Source: Streptomyces sp. MA5143a
Lineage (GTDB): Bacteria > Actinomycetota > Actinomycetes > Streptomycetales > Streptomycetaceae
Length of the DNA: 64,000 nt
Direction: 5' to 3'
Assembly: GCF_900290235.1 (NCBI RefSeq)
Contig: NZ_OLMK01000018.1
Span: 1-64,000 of the forward strand
A model generated the notes under the pieces. It was not told where the DNA came from. It ran no database searches and saw nothing but the letters and a program-made list of their open reading frames with translations. Within the stretch, counting starts at the first letter, position 1. The number at the start of each line of letters is the position of its first letter. This document shows, one piece after another, positions 54,027 through 62,263 of this stretch. The position numbers were made by a program, and so were the translations under genes.

Positions 54027-54467
54027 TCAGATCCGGGGCGGCCTGGCCTCGTAGGGGGTGGACAGCACCACCGTCGTGCGGGTGGAGACGCCCGCGAGGG
54101 AGCGCAGCCTGGCCAGCAGCTCCTCCAGCTCGTGGGGGGTGGCGACGCGGACCTTCAGGATGTAGTTCTCGTCGCCGGCGACGCTGTGGCAGGCCTCGAT
54201 CTCGGGCACGCCGGCGAGGCGTTCGGCGATGTCGTCGGGGGCGCTGGGGTCGAACGGTTTCACCGAGATGAACGCGGTCATGGGCAGCCCGACGGCCTCC
54301 GGGTCCACGACCGCGGCATAGCCCCGGATGACACCGCGCTGCTCGAGTCGGCGCACGCGCTGATGCACGGCCGACGTGGACAGGCCCGTGGCCTTGCCCA
54401 GGTCGGTGTAGCTCATCCGCCCGTCCGCGACGAGCAGCTGCACGATCTGTCGGTCCAGCTCCTCCAT
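54027..54467 (-). CDS. Lrp/AsnC-family transcriptional regulator
   Basis: 146 residues. The N-terminal helix-turn-helix DLGKATGLSTSAVHQRVRRL is followed by the RAM/AsnC ligand domain (AFISVKPFDPS, VAGDENYILKVRV). Members bind amino acids and form octamers. Start ATG 54467, because MEELDRQIVQLL is the family start; the frame extends upstream without support. It is upstream of the amidohydrolase on the same strand and divergent from the acidic unknown protein at 54736. Confidence 0.92.
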   Translation of the reverse strand: MEELDRQIVQLLVADGRMSYTDLGKATGLSTSAVHQRVRRLEQRGVIRGYAAVVDPEAVGLPMTAFISVKPFDPSAPDDIAERLAGVPEIEACHSVAGDENYILKVRVATPHELEELLARLRSLAGVSTRTTVVLSTPYEARPPRI

Positions 54468-54735
54468 GGCGCAAGAACCTACAGGGCGGTTGATCTCCTC
54501 GGATACCTCAGCGGCGCAGGTCATGACCGGTTCGTGATGTGACCGGGGGCCCGCCGCGGGCCGTCGGGGCGATCGGGCCGGTGGGCGGGGCATCTGCGAG
54601 CGGCATGTGACGAAGGCCACAGTGCCCGAACAGGCTTCGTGATGATCTCGTGATTACCGCCAACACGGGACGGGAAGTGCTTGCTGTGGTCGAGGCCGCA
54701 GTGCCCGAACGGCCCAGCCCGAGGGGGAGAATCCC

Positions 54736-55161
54736 ATGCAGAGTCTTAAGCGCCCTGGTCGTACCGCGCCCAAGCGCCTCCAGTCGGTCATCGAGCCCGA
54801 GCCGGAGGGCGTCGAACCGGACGACGAGTTCGACGCGTACGACACCTTCGAGATGTTCCGGGTCATCTGCCCGGACTGCGCTCAGCCCATCGCCCTGCTG
54901 TCCGACGAGGACGCCCTGCCGGAGCACGCGCAGGTCGTGTCGCCGTGGAACCCGTTCGGGCTCACGGTCTGTGCGGGTACGGGCCGCGCGGCCACCGACG
55001 CCCGGTCCGCGGACGAGTCGGTGGAGCCGCAGGAGCAGGACACCGCCCTCCTGTTGACGCTCCCGCAGGGGCTCGACTGGCGGACGCAGCCTTTCTCGCA
55101 CGTCGGCGGCCCGGGTTCGCGCCCGATGCGTGTGCCGATGACGCGCCGCCAGGCCGCCTGA
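54736..55161 (+). CDS. Streptomyces-type protein of unknown function with a CPDC motif
   Basis: 141 residues, acidic in the middle. A single ICPDCAQPIALL segment could bind metal or be redox active. The remaining part has an aromatic NPFGL block and a proline-rich C-terminus. It has a good ribosome site (AGGGGGAGAA before ATG). No membrane span or signal. I do not recognise a characterised family; such proteins are conserved in streptomycetes as far as I recall. Confidence 0.75.
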   Translation: MQSLKRPGRTAPKRLQSVIEPEPEGVEPDDEFDAYDTFEMFRVICPDCAQPIALLSDEDALPEHAQVVSPWNPFGLTVCAGTGRAATDARSADESVEPQEQDTALLLTLPQGLDWRTQPFSHVGGPGSRPMRVPMTRRQAA

Positions 55162-55352
55162 TCCACGGGCCGTTCGGCACTCCGTGTCCGCGGCCTCCCC
55201 GCCGTCGTGACCGCTCCTGAGACCTTCTGTCGTGGTCGCCCGCGCCATGGCGTCCTCCAGGCCGCCCTGGTGCGGGTCCGGTGCGTCCGGCGCACGGGCG
55301 TGCGCACGCCACGCCGACCGGGCGGTCGCGAACGCAGGCCCGATTCACCTGA

Positions 55353-55378
55353 GCGGTGACCGCCGCGGCGGTCACCGC
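55353..55378. promoter_or_regulatory. Perfect 26-base palindrome
   Basis: Two 13-base arms, GCGGTGACCGCCG (55353-55365) and its exact complement (55366-55378), with no loop bases between them. It lies 191 bases after one stop codon and 11 bases before the ATG of the next small gene. It may be an operator for that gene. A terminator would need a loop, so that reading is less likely. Confidence 0.6.
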
Positions 55379-55389
55379 GTTGACCCGGT

Positions 55390-55743
55390 ATGACCCCTAC
55401 GTACCCGGTGGCCGGACGTCGCCACCACATCTTCGTCCCGGCCCCGGCAGAATCGGTTTCCCAGGGGGCGGCCTCCTCACAGGATCCGCCCATCTACCGG
55501 GCCCTGATGCGGACATGGGCGGACGGGGGCCGCACCCTGCCGGGGCGTCATGACCCGGAGTGGGCGCGGCTGACGGCGCCCCCGAGCAGCCTCGGTCAGT
55601 TCGGCGCCGCCGGGGACCCGTTCGCCACGAGCAGCTCGTTCGGCAGCTCGGCGCTCGGGTTCCACGGGCCCTTCGCCGGCTCCCCCGTCGACTTCGTCAA
55701 TTCGTTCAGCGTGACTCGGGACCCGCGAGGTGGCGGGCGATGA
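55390..55743 (+). CDS. Small protein of unknown function
   Basis: 117 residues. The central part PPIYRALMRTWADGGRTLPG, continuing RHDPEWARL, looks like a real conserved motif in small Streptomyces proteins. The rest is Ser/Gly/Phe-rich. No ribosome site precedes ATG 55390, and the perfect palindrome at 55353-55378 stands directly upstream, so a leaderless or regulated start is possible. The 3' end overlaps the convergent acyl-CoA dehydrogenase gene by 38 bases, which is unusual. Could be shorter or non-coding. Confidence 0.5.
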   Translation: MTPTYPVAGRRHHIFVPAPAESVSQGAASSQDPPIYRALMRTWADGGRTLPGRHDPEWARLTAPPSSLGQFGAAGDPFATSSSFGSSALGFHGPFAGSPVDFVNSFSVTRDPRGGGR

Positions 55744-56878
55744 CCATCCGCTGGATCTGATTGGTGCCCTCGACGATCTGCAGCACCTTGGCCTCGCGCA
55801 TATAGCGCTCGGCCGGGAAGTCGGCCGTGTAGCCGTATCCGCCGAGGATCTGCACGGCGTCCGTGGTCACCTGCATCGCGCTGTCGGTGCACAGCAGCTT
55901 CGCCATGGCCGCCTGCTTGGAGAACGGCCGGCCCGCGTCCCGCAGCCGGGCGGCGGAGAGATACAGCGCGCGGCCCGCCTCTATCCGGGTCGCCATGTCG
56001 GCGAGCATGAAGCGCAGCCCCTGGAAGTCCGCGATCGGGCGCCCGAACTGCCGGCGGGACGTCGCGTAGGCGACCGCCTCGTCCAGTGCGGCCTGGGCCA
56101 CGCCGATCGCGCACGCCGCGATGCCGAGCCGCCCGGAGTCCAGCGCGGACAGGGCGATCGCGAAACCCTGGCCCTCCTCGCCGAGGCGCCTGCCGTCGGG
56201 GACGCGCACCCCGTCGAAGTGGACCTGCGCGGTGGGCGAGCCCTTCATACCCATCTTCTTCTCGGGTGCCGCCCCGCTCAGCCCCTCGGCGTCGCCGGGC
56301 ACCAGGAAGGCCGTGATACCGCGTGAGCCCTCGCCGCCGGTACGGGCCATGACCGTGTAGAAGTCGGCGATCCCGCCGTGCGTGATCCATGCCTTTGTGC
56401 CGGTGATCACCCAGTCGTCGCCGTCCCGCACCGCCTTGGTCCGCAAGGACGCGGCGTCCGAACCCGACGAGGGCTCGGAGAGGCAGTAGGCGCCGAGCAG
56501 GCCACCGCCGAGCATCGCCGGGAGGTGCTCGACCTGCTGCTCCTTGGTGCCGTAGGTGGCGAGGGCGTGGCAGGCGAGGGAGTGGACGCTCACACCGAGA
56601 CCGACGGTGAGACGGGCCGCGGCGAGCTCCTCCAGGACCTGCAGATAGACCTCGTACGGCTGGTCGCCACCGCCGTACTCGGATCCGTACGGCAGGCCGA
56701 GCAGTCCCGACTCCGAGAGCAGGCCGAAGAGTTCGCGCGGGAAGCGACCGGCGTCCTCCTCCTCGGCCGCGTACGGGGCGATCTCCCGCTGCGCGATCTC
56801 ACGGACGAGCGAGATCAGATCCCGGGCCTCTTCCGTGGGCAGTTGACGGTCCACCGGCTGCGGGGCGCGGTCGGGCAT
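55706..56878 (-). CDS. Acyl-CoA dehydrogenase
   Basis: 390 residues, standard ACAD fold. The FAD/substrate segment YCLSEPSSGSDAA, FGRPIADFQ, and QILGGYGYTADFP are present, followed by the catalytic glutamate in IVEGTNQIQ near the C-terminus. It oxidises an acyl-CoA to the 2-enoyl-CoA, passing electrons to an electron-transfer flavoprotein. Substrate chain length is not readable; the class resembles short/branched-chain enzymes. Start ATG 56878, with GGGAGGAG upstream. Divergent from the chitinase. Confidence 0.92.
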   Translation of the reverse strand: MPDRAPQPVDRQLPTEEARDLISLVREIAQREIAPYAAEEEDAGRFPRELFGLLSESGLLGLPYGSEYGGGDQPYEVYLQVLEELAAARLTVGLGVSVHSLACHALATYGTKEQQVEHLPAMLGGGLLGAYCLSEPSSGSDAASLRTKAVRDGDDWVITGTKAWITHGGIADFYTVMARTGGEGSRGITAFLVPGDAEGLSGAAPEKKMGMKGSPTAQVHFDGVRVPDGRRLGEEGQGFAIALSALDSGRLGIAACAIGVAQAALDEAVAYATSRRQFGRPIADFQGLRFMLADMATRIEAGRALYLSAARLRDAGRPFSKQAAMAKLLCTDSAMQVTTDAVQILGGYGYTADFPAERYMREAKVLQIVEGTNQIQRMVIARHLAGPESR

Positions 56879-57098
56879 GGCGACGCTCTCCTCCCTGTCG
56901 GGCACTGCGGCGGCGCACACCAGGGATGGGGTGGCCCCGCCGGGTCTTACGGGCCGCGGCCGATGCTGCCCCCTCCGGATCTCGGAAGTGTGCTGGTCAG
57001 CGGCTGTGGCGCTTGGAGTATGCCCGATCGGCGGCATCGAGTCACCAGTTAACGACCGCTAATTAGAAGAAAGGTCGGGCGGCGAGCCGCCGAAGTCA

Positions 57099-57141
57099 AT
57101 TGGTCCAAACCATTGACCGAATGGTCTAGTCCTCCTACTGT
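57099..57141 (+). promoter_or_regulatory. Chitinase promoter with dre-like repeats
   Basis: A textbook promoter, TTGACC (57113-57118), 17 bases, TACTGT (57136-57141). Two copies of the streptomycete chitinase repeat flank it: TGGTCCAAACCA (57101-57112) just upstream of the -35, and TGGTCTAGTCCT (57122-57133) in the spacer. These 12-base direct repeats are the known control element of Streptomyces chi genes and resemble half or full DasR sites; the first matches the dre consensus at 12 of 16 positions. Confidence 0.85.
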
Positions 57142-57270
57142 TCCGGCAACGCGCCATCGCGTCCATGCCAAGCGGCGGCCCCGCAGCCGCGCGAGGCGAC
57201 ACCCCGGCGCGCCACCAGCAGGTCGGCTTTCCTCCCCCGCTCACTCCCCGCCCCCTCACGAGGAGACCCC

Positions 57271-58515
<1,245 letters not shown>

Positions 58516-58533
58516 CACCGAGGCACCGCACGC

Positions 58534-58565
58534 GGGGCGGAGGGCCGACGGCGGGTCTCCGCCCC
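58534..58565. terminator. Hairpin between chitinase and tetR
   Basis: GGGGCGGAG (58534-58542) pairs with CTCCGCCCC (58557-58565); the loop is GC-rich. It is between convergent genes, so it serves both. Confidence 0.7.
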
Positions 58566-58585
58566 GTCCTCGATGGTCCGGCCGG

Positions 58586-59245
58586 TCAGCCGTCGCGGCG
58601 GGCCGGTGCCGGGGCGGCGTACGACGGGTCGATCTCCTCGATGGCGCGCAGCGCCCCGCCCAGCATCTTGACCAGCAGCTCGCGCATCGTGTCGCGGTCC
58701 AGCCCCGGGCGGTCGATCCAGTCGAGGGTGGCGCCCTCGACCCCGCAGACCCAGCCGAACAGTCCCATGCGGACCACCGGGGCTATGTCGCTCCTGCCGT
58801 AGGCACCCTCGGCGATGGTGGTGACGATGGCCTCGCGAACGCCGTCCCGGATGGCGTGCACCTGGGTGTCGAAGCCGACGCCTCCGCTGACGATGGTGCG
58901 GTAGGCGGCCTGGTTGTCCTGGGCGTAGCGCAGATAGCAGTCGATGGTGCGCTGCACCCGCTCCACCGGGGGCAGACGGAGGCCACCGGCCGCATGCGTG
59001 ATCAGGTCGGCCACCGAGTCCTCGACGATCGCGAGGTAGTAGCCGCGCTTGGACTTGAAGTAGTAGTAGATCAGTCCCTTGGCCACATGCGCCTGCTTCG
59101 CGATGTCGTCCATCGACAGCGTGTCGTAGGACGTGTCCGCGAACAACCTGCGCCCGATGGAGATGAGTTCGGCGCGGCGCGCTAGGGATCGGTCGGTGCC
59201 CCGGGCCCGCGGACGTTCGATCCCACGCTGTTGACTGCTATTCAA
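58586..59245 (-). CDS. TetR-family regulator
   Basis: 219 residues. The N-terminal helix-turn-helix SMDDIAKQAHVAKGLIYYYF is typical, and the C-terminal ligand domain is helical (PVERVQRTIDCYLRYAQDNQ). Start: TTG 59245 has AGGA about 7 bases upstream. The frame is open to 59305, but a promoter-like CATACT at 59290-59285 lies inside that extension, so the shorter form is favoured. Its target is unknown. It converges on the chitinase. Confidence 0.85.
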   Translation of the reverse strand: MNSSQQRGIERPRARGTDRSLARRAELISIGRRLFADTSYDTLSMDDIAKQAHVAKGLIYYYFKSKRGYYLAIVEDSVADLITHAAGGLRLPPVERVQRTIDCYLRYAQDNQAAYRTIVSGGVGFDTQVHAIRDGVREAIVTTIAEGAYGRSDIAPVVRMGLFGWVCGVEGATLDWIDRPGLDRDTMRELLVKMLGGALRAIEEIDPSYAAPAPARRDG

Positions 59246-59373
59246 TTTCGGTCCTGGTCTCCAACTGCCAGCGGGACAACCCGCAGTATGGCAGACCCGC
59301 ACCACCAGCTTGTTCGACTCTGATCGACAGGATCGGACGGTGGATCAGGCCTCGGGATCGGCAGGGGGGCGGG

Positions 59374-59517
59374 TCACAGCAGACCCAGCTGAACCACCAG
59401 CATCGCGACGACCACGACGAGGGTCCAGCCCATGAGGTGTTCGACGATCTCGGGGCCGTCGTCCTCGGGGCCGCCCGTGCGGGTGCGGACGTCGGCGGTG
59501 GCAGAGGTCGCGGTCAT
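59374..59517 (-). CDS. 47-residue membrane peptide
   Basis: A charged N-terminal half (TATSATADVRTRTGGPEDDG) and one C-terminal membrane span (GWTLVVVVAMLVVQLGLL), giving a tail-anchored layout. The ribosome site is weak. It lies between the C39-type peptidase gene and the TetR gene on the same strand, so it could be co-transcribed with the former. Small streptomycete membrane peptides of this kind are often overlooked; I cannot name a family. Confidence 0.5.
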   Translation of the reverse strand: MTATSATADVRTRTGGPEDDGPEIVEHLMGWTLVVVVAMLVVQLGLL

Positions 59518-59611
59518 GGCAGCTCGCTGGTGTGATCGACGTGCGGTGGACTTCCCCCCTACCGTGCGTCCACCTTGCCACCGGTCGGGGCGGTCACGGC
59601 CGAGACCTTGG

Positions 59612-61000
59612 TCACACACGCACCCCGACCGCGGTGAGCGCCGCGCGCTGGCGGGCGGTGGGGCGCGCCGGGAAGTAGAGGTAGCAGACGCCGCCGGTGC
59701 CGGAGACGACCTTGCCCGAGGCGTTGTACCGCTTGGTCCGCAGCCAGATGTTCTCCCATTCGCGTCGCAGGTAGACGCGGCGCACCGCCTCGTTGGTCGC
59801 GGAGTTCGGGTCGTTGGCGATGACATCCCCGTCGGCGGTGAAGCCGATGACCGTCATCAGGTGGCCGGGCGTGCCGTAGCCCGCGCCCGTCAGCTCCGCG
59901 GCGAGGAACGACTGGGAGGTGATCACCGGGATGCCCGCCGCGATCAGCTTCTCCAGGTCGGTGAGCGAGCCCAGCCGGGTCACCACGCCCTGGAGGTCCC
60001 GGTAGCCGGCGGCGTAGGCGGCGTTGAAGGGCCAGTTCCCGCAGCCCTCGTACGCGTAGTCGTAGGTGAACCGGGCGGCGTGGCACACCTGCGGGTCCGC
60101 GAACTCCGGATTGACCCAGGCCAGGTCCTCGGTGCTGGGCCTCCGTCCCCAGTACTCGATGATCATCTGGGAGGAGGTGGGGCTGCACCAGGCCTCGCCG
60201 CCGTTGTCGTACTCCGGGTACTGGCCCTTGTGGGTCTCCTGGGAGTAGCGCGGGACGTCCAGCTCGCGTGCGAGGCGGGGGGTGGAGGCCGGGACGGTGA
60301 AGCGGTCGGGGACGTCGGAGCCCATCGCGCCGGCCCGCCAGACCGTGGGGGTAAGGCGGGTGCCGGGGGTGCGGTGGAGCGTCAGCCGCAGCCGGTACGA
60401 GGCCAGGCGCAGCCCCGTGGCCGGGTCGTCGATCGCGAAGGTGTCCGTCCAGACGCTGCTCCGGCCGTCCTTCTGCCCGTCGAGGGAGGTCCGCCGGATG
60501 TCCTTGTCGCCCGACGCCCACCGGCCCATCACGTACCAGGGGGTGTCGGTGCCGTCGGAGTAGGTGCCCCGCAGTTCGATCTGGATCCAGGTGCCGTCCG
60601 GGGTGCGGGCGTTCCAGGAGGGGATGACCTCCGTTGCGGGCACGGCGAGCCGGTGCGCGGGCGACGTCCAGGTCGCGTACTCCCAGGTGGCCGTGCGGCC
60701 GGTGTGCGGGTCGGTGTAGTCGGTGGTGCCGGCCGCGGAGCCGATCACCAGCCCCGGCCGCTTCCCGGCCCGCGCCCGGGTGCCCTGGGAGGTGCCGCCG
60801 CACCAGTCGGTGTACGACGTCCAGCCGTGGTGGTCGACGAGGCGCTCCGGTGCGCGCGCCGGGCGCGCGGGCGCCTCGGTCCGGACCGGTGGCGCGGCTG
60901 CGGCGGTGGCCGGAACCGCGGCTGAGCCGGCCGCCGCGGCGGCGGTGGCGACGGCTGCGGTCAGGACGGTCCTGCGGGACGGCTCGGAAAGTCTCGACAT
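59612..61000 (-). CDS. Tat-exported C39-type cysteine peptidase
   Basis: 462 residues. A twin-arginine signal (PSRRTVLTAAVATAAAAAG) exports it folded. The N-terminal half (about 55-235) is a beta-rich region of unknown function. The C-terminal half is a C39-like papain fold: catalytic Cys272 in GEAWCSPTSS, His380 in GTPGHLMTV, and Asp in ANDPNSATN. Substrate unknown; stand-alone C39-like peptidases are common in Streptomyces. Start ATG 61000 with GGGGGT 10 bases upstream. Confidence 0.87.
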   Translation of the reverse strand: MSRLSEPSRRTVLTAAVATAAAAAGSAAVPATAAAAPPVRTEAPARPARAPERLVDHHGWTSYTDWCGGTSQGTRARAGKRPGLVIGSAAGTTDYTDPHTGRTATWEYATWTSPAHRLAVPATEVIPSWNARTPDGTWIQIELRGTYSDGTDTPWYVMGRWASGDKDIRRTSLDGQKDGRSSVWTDTFAIDDPATGLRLASYRLRLTLHRTPGTRLTPTVWRAGAMGSDVPDRFTVPASTPRLARELDVPRYSQETHKGQYPEYDNGGEAWCSPTSSQMIIEYWGRRPSTEDLAWVNPEFADPQVCHAARFTYDYAYEGCGNWPFNAAYAAGYRDLQGVVTRLGSLTDLEKLIAAGIPVITSQSFLAAELTGAGYGTPGHLMTVIGFTADGDVIANDPNSATNEAVRRVYLRREWENIWLRTKRYNASGKVVSGTGGVCYLYFPARPTARQRAALTAVGVRV

Positions 61001-61116
61001 GGGCGGGTGACCCCCAGTGGTCCGGGAAAGACAGTTCAGACGCACGACTGTTCGCCAACTATGGACGCCGGACGCGGACTTCTGCCAGCATCTCGGGCCT
61101 CGCCACGCCCTCCAAT

Positions 61117-61132
61117 ATTGGTCGATACCACT
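61117..61132. promoter_or_regulatory. Possible dre-like site between peptidase and kinase genes
   Basis: ATTGGTCGATACCACT matches the DasR consensus ACTGGTCTAGACCACT at 13 of 16 positions, keeping the TGGTC and ACCACT half-sites but not the central symmetry. It lies in the divergent spacer, 116 bases from the peptidase start and 41 bases from the kinase start. Confidence 0.35.
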
Positions 61133-61173
61133 GGCGCGTTCCGGTGCCGCCCCTCCCGGTGTTCAATCGCCCC

Positions 61174-61827
61174 ATGCGTATCTCCCCCGCCTCCGAGGAC
61201 CCCGCCGTCAGCGATCTGGCAGACCGGCTGCGGCTGCTGCCGCCCTCCTGCGGGCCGGTCCGGCTCATCGGCGTCGACGGGCACGCGGGCTCCGGGAAGA
61301 CCACGTTCGCCGGGCGTCTGGCCCATGCGCTCGGAGACGCCCCCGTGCTCCATCTGGACGACATCGCCACCCACGAGGAACTGTTCGCGTGGACCGAGCG
61401 GCTGCTGGTCCAGGTGGTCGAACCACTGCGGCTCGGCGGGACCGCGCGCTACGCCCCCTACGACTGGCGGGAGCGGACCTTCGGTCCCCGCGTCGCCCTG
61501 CCGCCGGAACCCGTGATCGTCGTCGAGGGGGTCGGTGCGGGACGTCGGGCGTTGCGGCCGTATCTGGCGGGGCTGGTGTGGATGGAGCTGCCGGACGAGG
61601 AGGCCTGGGCGCGGGGGCGGGCACGGGACGGGGCGGAACAGAGTGAGTTCTGGGCCGGATGGGTCCGGGCGGAACGCCGGCACTTCGCCGAGGACCCCTC
61701 CCGGCCCTTCGCCGACCTGCTGATTCGTGGGGGAAAGGCGGGGTACGAGGTGCTGGCGGGACCTGGTGTGACTCCCCCTTCGAGGCCCGGCCTCACTCAG
61801 GGTGACGACCCATCGGCAATGTGCTGA
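61174..61827 (+). CDS. P-loop kinase, uridine-kinase-like
   Basis: 217 residues. Walker A is in GVDGHAGSGKTTFAGRL (near residue 34-50), with a PVLHLDD strand as in uridine/pantothenate kinases and VVEGVGAGRR following. It probably phosphorylates a small molecule in the cytoplasm; substrate unknown. No ribosome site is visible before ATG 61174, so it may be translated from a leaderless transcript. Divergent from the C39-type peptidase. Confidence 0.8.
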   Translation: MRISPASEDPAVSDLADRLRLLPPSCGPVRLIGVDGHAGSGKTTFAGRLAHALGDAPVLHLDDIATHEELFAWTERLLVQVVEPLRLGGTARYAPYDWRERTFGPRVALPPEPVIVVEGVGAGRRALRPYLAGLVWMELPDEEAWARGRARDGAEQSEFWAGWVRAERRHFAEDPSRPFADLLIRGGKAGYEVLAGPGVTPPSRPGLTQGDDPSAMC

Positions 61828-61876
61828 ACTTGTGAAGAGCAGCGCCGGAGAACTTCTCCGAGTGCCTCAACTCGGC

Positions 61877-61906
61877 TTGACCGAGGGCCCGTACAGGTCT
61901 TACGTT
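61877..61906 (+). promoter_or_regulatory. Promoter TTGACC-18-TACGTT of a candidate small RNA
   Basis: TTGACC (61877-61882) and TACGTT (61901-61906) with 18 bases between. Transcription should start near 61913, about 30 bases before a strong terminator, with no gene between them. Confidence 0.55.
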
Positions 61907-61912
61907 CTGAAT

Positions 61913-61983
61913 GTGCGGCCCTTGGGAGCCGCCCTCCTACGCGAAGCCCCCGATTGTTCCCCCGTGATCGGGGGCTTCGTTTT
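61913..61983 (+). ncRNA. Candidate ~70-nt small RNA or transcript leader
   Basis: A good promoter (61877-61906) is followed within 80 bases by an intrinsic terminator with T tract (61942-61983), and no reading frame of note lies between. This arrangement defines either a short stand-alone RNA or an attenuated leader of the AAA ATPase gene 280 bases downstream. A second possible promoter at 62096-62125 (TTCGAA-18-TACGAT) could serve the ATPase by itself, which favours the stand-alone reading. Confidence 0.45.
61942..61983 (+). terminator. Intrinsic terminator with T tract
   Basis: CGAAGCCCCCGAT (61942-61954) and ATCGGGGGCTTCG (61967-61979) make a perfect 13-base stem with a 12-base loop, followed by TTTT. 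This is the only hairpin in the window with a clear T tract. Confidence 0.9.
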
Positions 61984-62095
61984 GCCCTCGACCGGTCTCG
62001 GGGGCCCTCTGCCCCGCACGATTCCTTCACCCTCGGTCACCGTGCGCGATGCGCCCCGTCTGCTCCCACCTCGCGATTCGAGCCCTGCGGCACCC

Positions 62096-62125
62096 TTCGA
62101 AGGGCGCCCGACCCGCAGGTACGAT
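62096..62125 (+). promoter_or_regulatory. Possible promoter of the AAA ATPase gene
   Basis: TTCGAA (62096-62101), 18 bases, TACGAT (62120-62125). The -35 is weak. It would give a leader of about 130 bases. Confidence 0.4.
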
Positions 62126-62263
62126 GCCCTGGGTGCGACCTTCGGACGGTTGCGGCAACGTGACCCAAGCAACTCCCGTCCGCGGCACAGCGGTTCGAGA
62201 AGGCTGCCGACGGGCACCGGCCCGTTCGGTTTCCACACGGGGGCACGGTTTGTGGGGGACGTG

